The notes beneath the pieces were generated by a model. The model ran no database searches and was not told where the DNA came from. It saw only the letters and a list, made by a program, of their open reading frames with translations. Shown here in pieces: positions 1-8,865 of a DNA stretch of 64,000 bases (position 1 is the stretch's first letter; each line of letters starts with the position of its first letter). Both the position numbers and the translations under genes were made by a program. Location: assembly GCF_004349355.1 (NCBI RefSeq), contig NZ_SMFK01000001.1, positions 919,393-983,392 on the forward strand, read 5' to 3'. This DNA comes from Flavobacterium cellulosilyticum (lineage in GTDB: Bacteria; Bacteroidota; Bacteroidia; Flavobacteriales; Flavobacteriaceae).

Positions 1-158
1 TGATAATCAATTTTTTATAAAAATATAGTTAACATATTTTCAATGAAATGTGGTATTTATTAACAAATCAATATTGAAATTCATTTTATTAACATTTCAT
101 TAACGCTATTGTGGATAAAATGTTAGAATTTTGCCAAAAATTTCTAAACTTAACTAAA

Positions 159-2933
159 ATGAAAACAATGAAAAATTGCTTACTCTTAGGATTACTGTTA
201 TTGGTAGTTTCGACGGTATTTTCACAAGGAAAAATCACTGGAACTGTCACAGATGGTCAAAACTCATTGCCTGGGACAAACGTTGCTATTAAAGGAGCAA
301 AAGCGGGTACATCGACGGATTTTGACGGAAAATTTTCTATTAACACAACTACTAATTCAGGGGAATTAGTTATTTCTTTTATTGGTTTTGAACCTAAGAC
401 AGTTAAGTTTAGCGTTTCTAATGGAGGAACTCAGAACTTAGGAACTCTTGTTTTGATTTCTAACTCAAATGAATTAAATGAAGTTGTAGTTACCTCTGGA
501 GTTATAGATTATGCGAAAGACAGAAAAACTCCTGTTGCCGTTTCTACTATTAAAGCAGCTGAAATTCAAGAAAAATTAGGGACTCAGGAATTTCCTGAAA
601 TTCTAAAAAACACACCTTCAGTATATGTAACTAAACAAGGAGGTGGTTTTGGAGATTCAAGAATTAATATTCGTGGATTTGATCAAAAAAATATTGCTGT
701 AATGATCAATGGAGTTCCAGTAAACGATATGGAAAATAGTTCAGTATACTGGAGTAACTGGGCAGGTTTGTCAGATGTAACTTCAGCAATGCAAGTTCAA
801 AGAGGACTAGGTTCTTCTAAATTGGCAATTTCATCTGTTGGAGGAACAATCAATGTTATTACAAAATCATCTGATATGAAAGAGGGTGGTGCTTTTTCTT
901 CAGGTTTTGGTAATGCAAATTATTTAAAAGTTCAAGGTTCTTATAATACTGGATTGTTGAAAAATGGTCTTTCTGCTTCTGTTTTGTTGAGTTCAACAAG
1001 TGGCGATGGATATATTGATGGAACTAACTTTGAAGGACAAAATTACTATATAGCCTTAGGCTACAAGCCAAGTGCTAAACATGATATTCAGGTTACTTTT
1101 ACAGGTGCTCCGCAATGGCATAATCAAAGAAGTACTTGGATAAACATTGCTACTTACCAAAAATATGGTAGTGTTGACAAACCAAACACAAAGTATAACT
1201 CTGATTGGGGTACTTTAAATGGTGAACAATATGATATGAAAAGAAATTTTTATCACAAACCGGTAGCTTCGATCAATTGGGATTATAAAATTAATGAAAC
1301 TACAAAATTATCTACTATATTCTACGGATCTTGGGGTCGTGGTGGAGGAACTTCTGGAGCGGGTGGAGCCTTAGGTAATAATTATTTAAGTGCTGCCTTT
1401 AGAACTGCAGGTGGTTTAGTTGATTATGATAAAATTGTTGCTTGGAATACAGGTATGCCAGTAAGTATCAATGGTGTTATGAAAACAAGAACGAAATCAA
1501 CATCACCTACAGTAGCAGGTCAGACACCTTTTACCGGTTTTATAAATGAATTTAGTTCTGGTAGTGCTGCTGTTACTACAACAGGATTTTCTAGAACATC
1601 TTCTATAAATTCTCATGACTGGTATGGTGGAATAGTAAGTTTAAATAAAAAATTATCTAATACATTAGTTTTAGATTTTGGTATAGATGCAAGAACATAC
1701 AAAGGATATCACTTTACAAACATAAACTCATTATTGGGAGCAGGAGCTTTTCTTGATAAAACTAGTGATGTTAATAACAAAAATAAAATTGTTACTGAGC
1801 AATATTCTGCAAATCCTTCTATAAATCCTTTTTCACAAGCAGATACAAATGAAAAAATCTCATTCTACAGTTTAGGAAATGTTCGTTGGTATGGTGCTTT
1901 TACACAATTAGAATATTCTAAAGATAATCTAACTGCATTTGTTCAAGGAGCCGTTTCTCAACAAGCTTTCCAAAGAGTTGATGAATTTGTTTATTTGAAA
2001 CCAAATGCACTTACAAAAACTGATTTTAAAAATATTTTAGGTGGAAATGTAAAAGCTGGAGCAAATTATAATATCGATGAGCAACAAAATGTATTTGTAA
2101 ATGCGGGATATTATTCTAAACAGCCATTCTTTAATGCGGTTTATCCTAACAACAGATCGGTATTAAACGGGAATTTAACAAATGAAAAAATAATAGGATT
2201 CGAAGCTGGATATGGTTTCCGTTCAAGAATGTTTACTGCAAATATAAATTTATACAGTACGCAATGGAAAGACAGATACCAAAGATCATCAGATAATGGT
2301 GCTGATAATGTTGGAGGGTATTATGATTTTTCTGGAATTACTGAAGTTCATAATGGTATAGAGTTTGAGGCACAAGCTAAAGTTACGGATAGATTTAAGT
2401 TGAATGGTATGTTCTCAATAGCAGATTGGAAATACAAAGGAAATAGTACGAGTAATAGATTTGATCAACAAAATAATCCATTTGCTGGAGGAACAACAAC
2501 AACATTGTATTTAGACAAAGTAAAAGTAGGTGATGCTGCTCAAATGACTGCTTCTATTGGAGCTTCTTATGAGGTTCTTACAAGAGTTACTCTTGATGCT
2601 AATTACAATTACAATGATAAATTGTATGCAGCGATCTCTCCTGCTGGATTTTCTTCTGAAACTAATAAAGGGTCTTTAGAATTGCCGTCTTATGGTTTGA
2701 TGGATGCTGGTTTCTCTTATAAAATATTTGTTGATGCAAAAAGAGGTGATTCTTTCAATTTTAGATTGAATGTAAACAATGTTTTAGACGAGGTTTATAT
2801 CGCCGAATCTAAATCTAATATATTCGCTTCAGATGTTCCTACGGTTTCTACTTATAAAGGGATAGCTACAACAAACAATGTTTATTTTGGATTTGGAAGA
2901 ACTTGGAACTTTAGTGTTCGCTACAATTTCTAA
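159..2933 (+). CDS. TonB-dependent outer-membrane receptor
   Basis: Takes up an unidentified ligand across the outer membrane using TonB energy. I start it at ATG 159 (924 residues) because that places a clean signal peptide (MKTMKNCLLLG... ending VFSQ) at the N-terminus; an in-frame ATG at 111 would add 16 residues that spoil it. Domains in order: signal peptide 1-23, carboxypeptidase-like regulatory beta-sandwich about 24-105 (GTVTDGQNSLPGTNV, TDFDGKF), plug about 110-230 (RINIRGFD, MINGVPVNDM, GGTINVITK), then a long barrel ending in aromatic SVRYNF. No SusD partner follows, so it is not an obvious SusCD glycan locus. The ligand cannot be named. A strong terminator lies directly downstream. 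Confidence 0.93.
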   Translation: MKTMKNCLLLGLLLLVVSTVFSQGKITGTVTDGQNSLPGTNVAIKGAKAGTSTDFDGKFSINTTTNSGELVISFIGFEPKTVKFSVSNGGTQNLGTLVLISNSNELNEVVVTSGVIDYAKDRKTPVAVSTIKAAEIQEKLGTQEFPEILKNTPSVYVTKQGGGFGDSRINIRGFDQKNIAVMINGVPVNDMENSSVYWSNWAGLSDVTSAMQVQRGLGSSKLAISSVGGTINVITKSSDMKEGGAFSSGFGNANYLKVQGSYNTGLLKNGLSASVLLSSTSGDGYIDGTNFEGQNYYIALGYKPSAKHDIQVTFTGAPQWHNQRSTWINIATYQKYGSVDKPNTKYNSDWGTLNGEQYDMKRNFYHKPVASINWDYKINETTKLSTIFYGSWGRGGGTSGAGGALGNNYLSAAFRTAGGLVDYDKIVAWNTGMPVSINGVMKTRTKSTSPTVAGQTPFTGFINEFSSGSAAVTTTGFSRTSSINSHDWYGGIVSLNKKLSNTLVLDFGIDARTYKGYHFTNINSLLGAGAFLDKTSDVNNKNKIVTEQYSANPSINPFSQADTNEKISFYSLGNVRWYGAFTQLEYSKDNLTAFVQGAVSQQAFQRVDEFVYLKPNALTKTDFKNILGGNVKAGANYNIDEQQNVFVNAGYYSKQPFFNAVYPNNRSVLNGNLTNEKIIGFEAGYGFRSRMFTANINLYSTQWKDRYQRSSDNGADNVGGYYDFSGITEVHNGIEFEAQAKVTDRFKLNGMFSIADWKYKGNSTSNRFDQQNNPFAGGTTTTLYLDKVKVGDAAQMTASIGASYEVLTRVTLDANYNYNDKLYAAISPAGFSSETNKGSLELPSYGLMDAGFSYKIFVDAKRGDSFNFRLNVNNVLDEVYIAESKSNIFASDVPTVSTYKGIATTNNVYFGFGRTWNFSVRYNF

Positions 2934-2953
2934 AAAACAATTTAATCAAATTC

Positions 2954-2991
2954 AAAAACGGCATCGCTTCAAAAGTAGATGCCGTTTTTTT
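2954..2991 (+). terminator. Rho-independent terminator of the TonB receptor gene
   Basis: AAAAACGGCATC pairs with GATGCCGTTTTT around a 12-base loop and runs into a T tract, 20 bases after the receptor stop codon. Confidence 0.9.
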
Positions 2992-3032
2992 ATGTTTTTT
3001 TATTTATATTTGTTCAAAAAAAAACTTATTTT

Positions 3033-3455
3033 ATGTACGAAATTATTAAAGGAATACATTCTGGTTGGGCTTATATAGCTTTTTTATTATTAGTAATCGC
3101 TAGTGTTAATTCGTTCATTGGATTATTTTCCAAAAAAGAATTTACAGAAAAAGACCGAAAAATTTCGCTATTTGCCTTAGCAGCAATTCATACACAACTA
3201 TTAATAGGTTTTATTATTTATTTTGTTTCTCCCTTAGGTTTTTCTTCTTTGGGACAAATGAAAGATGCCGCTTTACGATTAACTTCATTAGAACATCCAT
3301 TAATGAATATTATAGGGATTACCTTGATAACTATTGGTTGGATGAAACATAAAAAATTAACAACAAGTGAATCAAAATTCAAAACATTTTCTATTTATTA
3401 TGGATTAGGTTTAGTTATTATATTGAGTAAAATTCCTTGGGGATTATGGTTTTAA
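3033..3455 (+). CDS. Small four-helix membrane protein (cytochrome b-like)
   Basis: A 140-residue integral membrane protein with about four hydrophobic segments (residues about 10-30, 45-68, 85-103 and 115-138). It carries His at the helix ends (GIHSGW, AIHTQL, LEHPLM) that could suit haem binding, which is why such proteins are often labelled cytochrome b-like; function is not established. Start chosen at ATG 3033 (MYEIIKGIHSGW); an upstream in-frame ATG at 2979 lies inside the preceding terminator. A TAtaTTTG -7 box sits at 3005-3012, so it is probably transcribed alone. Confidence 0.75.
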   Translation: MYEIIKGIHSGWAYIAFLLLVIASVNSFIGLFSKKEFTEKDRKISLFALAAIHTQLLIGFIIYFVSPLGFSSLGQMKDAALRLTSLEHPLMNIIGITLITIGWMKHKKLTTSESKFKTFSIYYGLGLVIILSKIPWGLWF

Positions 3456-3463
3456 AAAATTAA

Positions 3464-3491
3464 AGAAAAGTCCTGAAAAGGACTTTTCTTA
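3464..3491 (+). terminator. Terminator hairpin
   Basis: AGAAAAGTCC pairs with GGACTTTTCT around a six-base loop, just after the small membrane protein gene. Confidence 0.8.
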
Positions 3492-3536
3492 TCTAGGTAT
3501 GGTTTTTGTTAAACTGAGTTCAACTAAAAGTTTAAA

Positions 3537-4082
3537 ATGAAAAAAATAATAACACTTTTTATTTCAATCGCAATTGCAAGTTTTGCAATTAGTCAAACAT
3601 TGAACAAAGAAAAACAAAAAACTATAAATCAAAAAACAAATGTAATTGCTCAAGTTACAACTACTCAAAATGCAACTATTCAAAAAATAATAAATCCAAA
3701 AGATACTCTCAAAAAGAGTAAATTCAACATTGAACCTATTGAGTTAGTATCGGATTCGTTAACTTTAGAATTATTCAAGTATAAACCCTTCAAAAATAAT
3801 GTTCCTGCTTCATATTACCATGATAAGTTTAATGGTAGAAAAACATCAAGTGGTGTCCGTTTTGATAATAATAAATATACTGCAGCTAACAAAAAACTTC
3901 CTTTTGGTACAAAAGTAAAAGTGACTAATATTGCCAGTGGTAAATCAGTAATTGTAGAAATAATTGATAGAGGGCCATTTGTGAAATCAAGAGAAATTGA
4001 TCTTACAAAACGTGCCTTTATGGAAATTGCAAAAAATAAAGGAATTGGTGTTATGATGGTAAATATTGAAGTTGTTGAATAA
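3537..4082 (+). CDS. RlpA-like double-psi beta-barrel protein
   Basis: Exported 181-residue protein of the septal ring lytic transglycosylase RlpA family, expected to act on or bind peptidoglycan in the envelope. Signal peptide at residues 1-19 (MKKIITLFISIAIASFAIS), a low-complexity Lys/Gln/Thr linker to about 85, then the double-psi barrel: ASYYHDKFNGRKTSSG, LPFGTKVKVTN and VEIIDRGPF, with the conserved DRGPF Asp. There is no C-terminal SPOR domain, unlike E. coli RlpA, so only the catalytic-type domain is present. Enzyme activity in Bacteroidota members is not assured. It converges on the CYTH gene with three bases between stop codons. Confidence 0.85.
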   Translation: MKKIITLFISIAIASFAISQTLNKEKQKTINQKTNVIAQVTTTQNATIQKIINPKDTLKKSKFNIEPIELVSDSLTLELFKYKPFKNNVPASYYHDKFNGRKTSSGVRFDNNKYTAANKKLPFGTKVKVTNIASGKSVIVEIIDRGPFVKSREIDLTKRAFMEIAKNKGIGVMMVNIEVVE

Positions 4083-4085
4083 TGA

Positions 4086-4556
4086 TTACAACCATTTTTT
4101 AAATGGATTCTTACTCAAATAAGAGTTGTAATACCGTTTGTCATTGGTAACTTCTTGGCCAAGCCAAGAAGGTTTTTCAAAAGATTCTGTTTCTGAAGTA
4201 AGTTCCACTTCGGCAATTAGTAAACCTTCATTTTCGCCATAGAATTCATCCACTTCAAAAATATGTGACCCCAGTCTTACCTCAAAACGGGTTTTGTCGA
4301 TAATGCCTTTTTCACAGAGTAGTATTAAGTTTTGAGCTTCCTCAACAGGAATTTCTTTTTCCCATTCATAGCGGGATAGGCCTGTCTCGTTTGAAGCGCC
4401 TTTTATGGTCAAGAATCCATGTTCTCCTTTTAGTCGAACTCGAACAGTGCGTTCTGGAATGGAGCTTAAATAGCCTTGTGTAATTCTGTTTTTGGCGAAA
4501 GCTTCATTTTTAAAAGCATCTGAAGTAACAAGAAATTTTCGTTCTATTTCTAACAT
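4086..4556 (-). CDS. CYTH-domain protein (triphosphate tunnel metalloenzyme family)
   Basis: 156 residues, the usual size of a single-domain bacterial CYTH protein. The family signature ExExK is at the very N-terminus (LEIERKFLV), followed by tunnel strands with alternating basic residues (RVRLKGEHGFLTIKG), EKEIP, the acidic EVDEFYGEN and LIAEVEL. Members hydrolyse inorganic or nucleoside triphosphates with Mg; the substrate cannot be told here. The intact signature Glu/Lys and strand Arg/Lys suggest an active enzyme. Alternative label: CyaB-like class IV adenylate cyclase, less likely given the short length. Confidence 0.85.
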   Translation of the reverse strand: MLEIERKFLVTSDAFKNEAFAKNRITQGYLSSIPERTVRVRLKGEHGFLTIKGASNETGLSRYEWEKEIPVEEAQNLILLCEKGIIDKTRFEVRLGSHIFEVDEFYGENEGLLIAEVELTSETESFEKPSWLGQEVTNDKRYYNSYLSKNPFKKWL

Positions 4557-4746
4557 TGTGTAATTTTTATATAAAGATTTTGCTTCTTTCGAATTCTTGA
4601 TTTTACTTTTTTTCTATCTATTAGAAAAAGCACGTGAAAATAATTGCTTAAGTCAAGTATGCAAACTAAAAACAGCATTAAAAAGAAGTGTTTTCTTTGG
4701 GTTTCTGGCTCGAGTTAAATTCAAATTTATAAAAACTTTGGATATC

Positions 4747-4773
4747 TTGCACTAATTGTTTTTTATAAATTTG
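4747..4773 (+). promoter_or_regulatory. dinB promoter, Bacteroidota type
   Basis: TTG at 4747-4749 and TAaaTTTG at 4766-4773, 16 bases apart. The -7 box ends only four bases before the dinB ATG, so the transcript may be almost leaderless. Confidence 0.6.
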
Positions 4774-4777
4774 TAGA

Positions 4778-5860
4778 ATGTCCGAAACTAATTTAAATAG
4801 GAAAATTATTCACATCGATATGGATGCTTTCTTTGCATCTGTAGAGCAAATGGATCATCCTGAATTACGAGGAAAACCCATTGCAGTAGGTGGATCTGAA
4901 AATCGAGGAGTGGTGGCTGCAGCAAGTTATGAAGCTAGAAAATTTGGAGTTAGAAGTGCCATAAGTGGTGTTTTGGCTAAAAAGTATTGTCCCGATTTGA
5001 TTTTTGTTCACCCAAGATTCGATCGTTACAAAGAAATTTCTAGTAAAATAAGAACAATCTTCAATGAATATACTGATTTAGTGGAACCCCTTTCGCTTGA
5101 TGAAGCCTATCTTGATGTAACAATTAATAAAAAAGGAAATCCAAGCGCTTCTTTATTAGCACAAGAAATTAGATTGCGTATTCTCAACGAAGTGGGATTA
5201 ACTGCCTCGGCAGGAATTTCAGTAAATAAATTTGTGGCCAAAATAGCAAGTGATTACAATAAACCCAACGGTCAAAAGACGGTAAATCCAGATGAAGTAA
5301 TTTCTTTTCTGGAAGTATTACCAATTCGAAAATTTTATGGAGTAGGTAAAGTTACCACTGAGAAAATGTACCAATTGGGAATATTTACCGGTTTAGATCT
5401 GAAAAGTAAATCCTTGGAATTTTTGGAGAAACATTTTGGGAAATCAGGAAATTTCTATTTTAATGTGGTTCGTGGCATTCATAACAGTGAAGTTAAATCA
5501 GATCGAATCACAAAATCAGTTGCTGCAGAACATACTTTTGATGTTAATCTTTCTTCTGAGATTTTTATGATGGAGAAATTAGAACACATTGCTAATTCTT
5601 TAGAAAAAAGACTCAGAAAACATCGTATTGCAGGAAAGACAATTACTTTGAAAATTAAATACAGTGATTTTACGCAACAAACTCGAAGTAAAACATTGCC
5701 ATATTTTATAGCCGATAAAGTCTTGATTATTGAAAACGTAAAAGAATTGCTGTTCCAAGAACGGATGAAAGATTCTGTTCGCCTTTTAGGGATTTCATTG
5801 AGTAATTTAAACACGGAAGTTAAAAAAACAGTCGTGGTACAATTGAAATTTGCTTTTTAA
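4778..5860 (+). CDS. dinB: DNA polymerase IV (Y family)
   Basis: Error-prone translesion polymerase, 360 residues, typical length. N-terminal catalytic motif HIDMDAFFASVEQ supplies the first metal-binding Asp; SLDEAYLDV holds the second acidic pair; VAAASYEARKFGVRSAI is the fingers motif. A thumb with helix-hairpin-helix (ASAGISVNKFVAKIASDYNKP, LPIRKFYGVG) and the little-finger domain follow. No clear C-terminal clamp-binding QLxLF peptide is seen, although the end (VVVQLKFAF) is a plausible divergent version. The ATG at 4778 is needed because the first motif starts at residue 10. Monocistronic, with its own promoter and terminator. SOS control cannot be judged from the upstream sequence. Confidence 0.96.
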   Translation: MSETNLNRKIIHIDMDAFFASVEQMDHPELRGKPIAVGGSENRGVVAAASYEARKFGVRSAISGVLAKKYCPDLIFVHPRFDRYKEISSKIRTIFNEYTDLVEPLSLDEAYLDVTINKKGNPSASLLAQEIRLRILNEVGLTASAGISVNKFVAKIASDYNKPNGQKTVNPDEVISFLEVLPIRKFYGVGKVTTEKMYQLGIFTGLDLKSKSLEFLEKHFGKSGNFYFNVVRGIHNSEVKSDRITKSVAAEHTFDVNLSSEIFMMEKLEHIANSLEKRLRKHRIAGKTITLKIKYSDFTQQTRSKTLPYFIADKVLIIENVKELLFQERMKDSVRLLGISLSNLNTEVKKTVVVQLKFAF

Positions 5861-5864
5861 CCAA

Positions 5865-5896
5865 AAAAACCACGGTTTTAGGCGTGGTTTTATGTT
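5865..5896 (+). terminator. dinB terminator
   Basis: AAAACCACG (5866-5874) pairs with CGTGGTTTT (5883-5891) around an eight-base loop. Confidence 0.8.
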
Positions 5897-5915
5897 TTTT
5901 AAAAATTGCTGTGAA

Positions 5916-6689
5916 TTATTTTCTACTAGAAAGTTTGGACAATAATCGTAAAAATTCAATGTACAACCAAACTAGGGTGATCATTAAGCCCATAGCTCCA
6001 AACCATTCCATATATTTTGGCATTTTTTGTTCTACTCCTTTTTCGATTCGATCAAAATCTAAAAATAAGTTTAAAGCCGCAATTACAATTACAAAAACAC
6101 TTATGCCAATACTCATTAATGAATTGCCATAATGCACAGGAACAAAGCTAGTAAACATGGAGAATAACCAAGAAACAAGGTAATAGGTAGCAATGGCAAG
6201 TGTTGCTGCTACCACTACTGATTTGAATTGTTCTGTTACTTTTACAATTTTATATTTATACAAACCTAAGCATACAGCAAATGTTACAAAAGTGGCGCCA
6301 ACAGCCTGAATTACAATTCCAGGATATTGAGTTTCGAAAATTGCTGAAATACCTCCTATAAATAAACCTTCGAATAAGGCGTAACCAGGAGCTAAATAGG
6401 GCGATAAGTGAGGTTTGAAAGCAGCAATCACAACTAAAAATAAGCCCACTATTGCACCACCAATTGTTGGCACAAGAGGATTCATCCCAGTAAATGCCAT
6501 CCACCAAACCACAATTGCAGAAGCCATTAATAGTAAAAACAATACTAATGTTTTATTGATTGTTCCAGCCAAAGACATATCTTGATTGTAATCAATAAGT
6601 GTAGCATTATGCACTTCACTATTTTTTGAAGCTGATGTTGCTGAAAAGGATTTATTGTTTAAAAAAGGATTTTTAGATTTGAAATTCAT
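5916..6689 (-). CDS. Bax inhibitor-1/YccA family membrane protein
   Basis: 257 residues. A polar N-terminus of about 45 residues precedes seven hydrophobic segments (LVLFLLLMASAIVVWWMAF, then LVPTIGGAIVGLFLVVIAAF and so on), with LFEGLFIGGISAIFE and the C-terminal ALNLFLDFDRIE followed by LRLLSKL. This is the YccA/TMBIM layout. Known members are pH-sensitive calcium leak channels or FtsH modulators; the role here is inferred only from family. It is monocistronic and reads towards the dinB terminator. Confidence 0.88.
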   Translation of the reverse strand: MNFKSKNPFLNNKSFSATSASKNSEVHNATLIDYNQDMSLAGTINKTLVLFLLLMASAIVVWWMAFTGMNPLVPTIGGAIVGLFLVVIAAFKPHLSPYLAPGYALFEGLFIGGISAIFETQYPGIVIQAVGATFVTFAVCLGLYKYKIVKVTEQFKSVVVAATLAIATYYLVSWLFSMFTSFVPVHYGNSLMSIGISVFVIVIAALNLFLDFDRIEKGVEQKMPKYMEWFGAMGLMITLVWLYIEFLRLLSKLSSRK

Positions 6690-6711
6690 AATTTTTATGA
6701 TTTAATTTCAC

Positions 6712-6719
6712 CAAAAGTA
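6712..6719 (-). promoter_or_regulatory. -7 box of the YccA-family gene
   Basis: TActTTTG on the minus strand, 22 bases before the ATG. No good TTG at the -33 position. Confidence 0.5.
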
Positions 6720-6780
6720 AAATATATTTCTGAGAATTTTGTTTAAATTTTTCTTAACTTTTATTCCAATTTTTATATAA

Positions 6781-6813
6781 TAAAAAATCCGTGCTGTAGA
6801 AAGTCACGGATTT
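6781..6813 (-). terminator. pyk terminator
   Basis: On the minus strand AAATCCGTG (6813-6805) pairs with CACGGATTT (6793-6785) and runs into a T tract, 22 bases after the pyk stop codon. Confidence 0.85.
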
Positions 6814-6835
6814 AAATATTGTAAAATAAAATGTA

Positions 6836-8266
6836 TTATTCTATTTCAGAAACTCTCAAAGTATTCACCATTCCTTTGTCTGTAAGTGGCATTGCAGAAA
6901 GGTTTACTAAGAAATCACCTTTCTTAACAAACCCCTTTTGTTTTGCAATTTCATTAACATCCGAAACGGTATCGTCAGTACTTACAGAACTATCATAATA
7001 GAACGATTTCACACCCCATAATAAGCTAAGGCGAGTTAAAATTGTTTTGTTGGATGTAAATACTAATATATGAGATTGAGGTCTCCAAGCCGAAATTTGA
7101 AAGGCTGTATAACCGCTATTAGTCAAAGTACAAATAGCTTTTGCTTTGATGTCATTTGCCATTTGAGTAGCGTGGTGACAAACTATTTTTGTAATAAAAC
7201 GACTTGTTTTTATTTGCGGCGTGTTTTGTGGAACTTGAATTAATGGTGAATCTTCAACAGCTTCAATAATTTGTGTCATTTGTTGAATTACTTGTACTGG
7301 ATAATTTCCAGCGGCAGTTTCTCCAGAAAGCATTACAGCATCAGCTCCATCCATAACAGAATTGGCTACGTCATTTACCTCTGCTCTTGTTGGAGTTAAG
7401 CTGTGGATCATCGTTTCCATCATTTGAGTGGCTACAATAACAGGTATACGAGCTGTTTTTGCTCTGCGAATTAAATCTTTTTGAACAAGAGGTACTTCAT
7501 GAGCAGGAAGTTCTACTCCTAAATCTCCACGTGCTACCATTAATGCATCACTATAAGCAATAATCTTATCGATATTTTCTAATGCTTCTGGCATTTCTAT
7601 TTTGGCGATAATTGGAATTTTATAATCAGAATGTTTCTCGATTAATTCTTGTAAATCTTGTAAGTCTCTTGGAGTTTTTACAAATGAAAGGGCAATCCAA
7701 TCTACTTTTTGGCCAATTGCAAATATTGCATCTGCAATATCTTTTTCAGTCAAAGCAGGTAAAGATATTTTTGTGTTAGGTAGATTTACTCCTTTTTTAG
7801 ATTTTAATTCACCACCTTGAAGAACTCTGGCTACAACTTCCGTCTTTTTGTCTGTTGAGACAATTTCGAATATTAGTTTACCATCATCAAGTAAAATTTT
7901 TTCTCCAGGATTCACATCGTTTGGAAAATTTTTGTACTTCATGAAAACTTTTTCAGCGGTTCCAAGAATGTCTTCTGCTGTAGTGAAAGTGATAATATCA
8001 CCATCGTTTACAACAACACCTTCTTCCATCATACCTACGCGAAGTTTGGGTCCTTGTAAATCGCCTAATATTGCAGTTGTGTATCCAAATTCTTCGTTTA
8101 AGCTTCGGATTATATTTATTTTGTCTTTGACGCCTTCATAATCAGCATGTGAAAAGTTTATTCTAAACACATTTACACCTGCTTCAATCATGTCTTTTAT
8201 GATTTCTCTTGTACTACATGCAGGTCCTAGAGTGGCTACAATTTTCGTTTTTTTGTTTGTAAGCAT
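6836..8266 (-). CDS. pyk: Pyruvate kinase
   Basis: Converts phosphoenolpyruvate and ADP to pyruvate and ATP in glycolysis; 476 residues, the normal bacterial length. Conserved blocks: TKIVATLGPACSTRE, FRINFSHADY (substrate Arg/Asn/Ser), LQGPKLRVG, WIALSFVKTPRDLQ, the catalytic Lys in IIAKIEMPEALEN, ARGDLGVELP and VATQMMETMI. A B domain of about 100 residues follows LQGPKLRVG. The C-terminal domain (about 350-476) is present, so allosteric control is possible. It lies five bases behind the IPExxxVDY gene and is probably co-transcribed with it, an arrangement typical of the phylum. Confidence 0.97.
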   Translation of the reverse strand: MLTNKKTKIVATLGPACSTREIIKDMIEAGVNVFRINFSHADYEGVKDKINIIRSLNEEFGYTTAILGDLQGPKLRVGMMEEGVVVNDGDIITFTTAEDILGTAEKVFMKYKNFPNDVNPGEKILLDDGKLIFEIVSTDKKTEVVARVLQGGELKSKKGVNLPNTKISLPALTEKDIADAIFAIGQKVDWIALSFVKTPRDLQDLQELIEKHSDYKIPIIAKIEMPEALENIDKIIAYSDALMVARGDLGVELPAHEVPLVQKDLIRRAKTARIPVIVATQMMETMIHSLTPTRAEVNDVANSVMDGADAVMLSGETAAGNYPVQVIQQMTQIIEAVEDSPLIQVPQNTPQIKTSRFITKIVCHHATQMANDIKAKAICTLTNSGYTAFQISAWRPQSHILVFTSNKTILTRLSLLWGVKSFYYDSSVSTDDTVSDVNEIAKQKGFVKKGDFLVNLSAMPLTDKGMVNTLRVSEIE

Positions 8267-8271
8267 TTGTT

Positions 8272-8760
8272 TTAAAAAATTAAATTATATTTTGATTTTA
8301 TTATGTTTGTTTCAACCATATATGCAGTCGAGATGTTGTTTATTGCATTTAATTTGGATTGAATTTCATCTAAACTCATTTCTTCATCCAAATTTTCTAT
8401 TTTTAAAAAATAATCCACCTTTTTATATTCGGGTAACAAGAAGACTTTTGTAGACACTTCTAGACTAATATTTGAAAATAGGTTTTGATTAATTTCTTTT
8501 TTTAATTCGAGTACTTCATTTTTGTTTTGAAGTAGATTCCATGACACTCCTTTTTCGATATTTTTATAATAAAATCTCGAAAATTTGGTTTCGCCTTCCT
8601 TTATATTGATTTGAATTTCATTTTCATTTTTACTTAAATTTAATGAAAGATTTAGGTTGATGAAATAGGCTAATCTATAGTCTTCTAATGAAGTATGGAT
8701 CGCAATTAGATGATAGTCTATTTCGTCAAATTCTCCAAAATTTAATTTATGAATTGCCAT
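8272..8760 (-). CDS. IPExxxVDY family protein
   Basis: 162-residue soluble protein of unknown function. The family's namesake motif is visible as LLPEYKKVDYFLKI (about residues 108-121), with Leu in place of the first Ile, followed by a short C-terminal helix with ISTAYMVE. The family is restricted to Bacteroidota and usually sits beside rnc and pyk, as here. No catalytic residues can be named. It is probably translated from the same mRNA as pyk. Confidence 0.85.
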   Translation of the reverse strand: MAIHKLNFGEFDEIDYHLIAIHTSLEDYRLAYFINLNLSLNLSKNENEIQINIKEGETKFSRFYYKNIEKGVSWNLLQNKNEVLELKKEINQNLFSNISLEVSTKVFLLPEYKKVDYFLKIENLDEEMSLDEIQSKLNAINNISTAYMVETNIIKSKYNLIF

Positions 8761-8780
8761 TTTATAAAAAAATATAGCTA

Positions 8781-8788
8781 CAAATATA
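8781..8788 (-). promoter_or_regulatory. -7 box of the IPExxxVDY-pyk operon
   Basis: TAtaTTTG on the minus strand, 20 bases before the ATG; no obvious -33 TTG at standard spacing. Confidence 0.55.
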
Positions 8789-8865
8789 CCATTTCTATTG
8801 GTGGATACTTACATCTAATGCGATGTTTTTTATTGTTTTATAAACTAAAACGATGTAGTATTAGT

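Noticed and set aside
111..2933. SusC/SusD polysaccharide utilisation locus
   Set aside because: The TonB receptor has no SusD gene, glycosidase or sensor next to it inside the window.
5884..6132. Plus-strand open frame opposite the YccA-family gene
   Set aside because: It begins in the dinB terminator and runs antisense to a conserved membrane protein gene.
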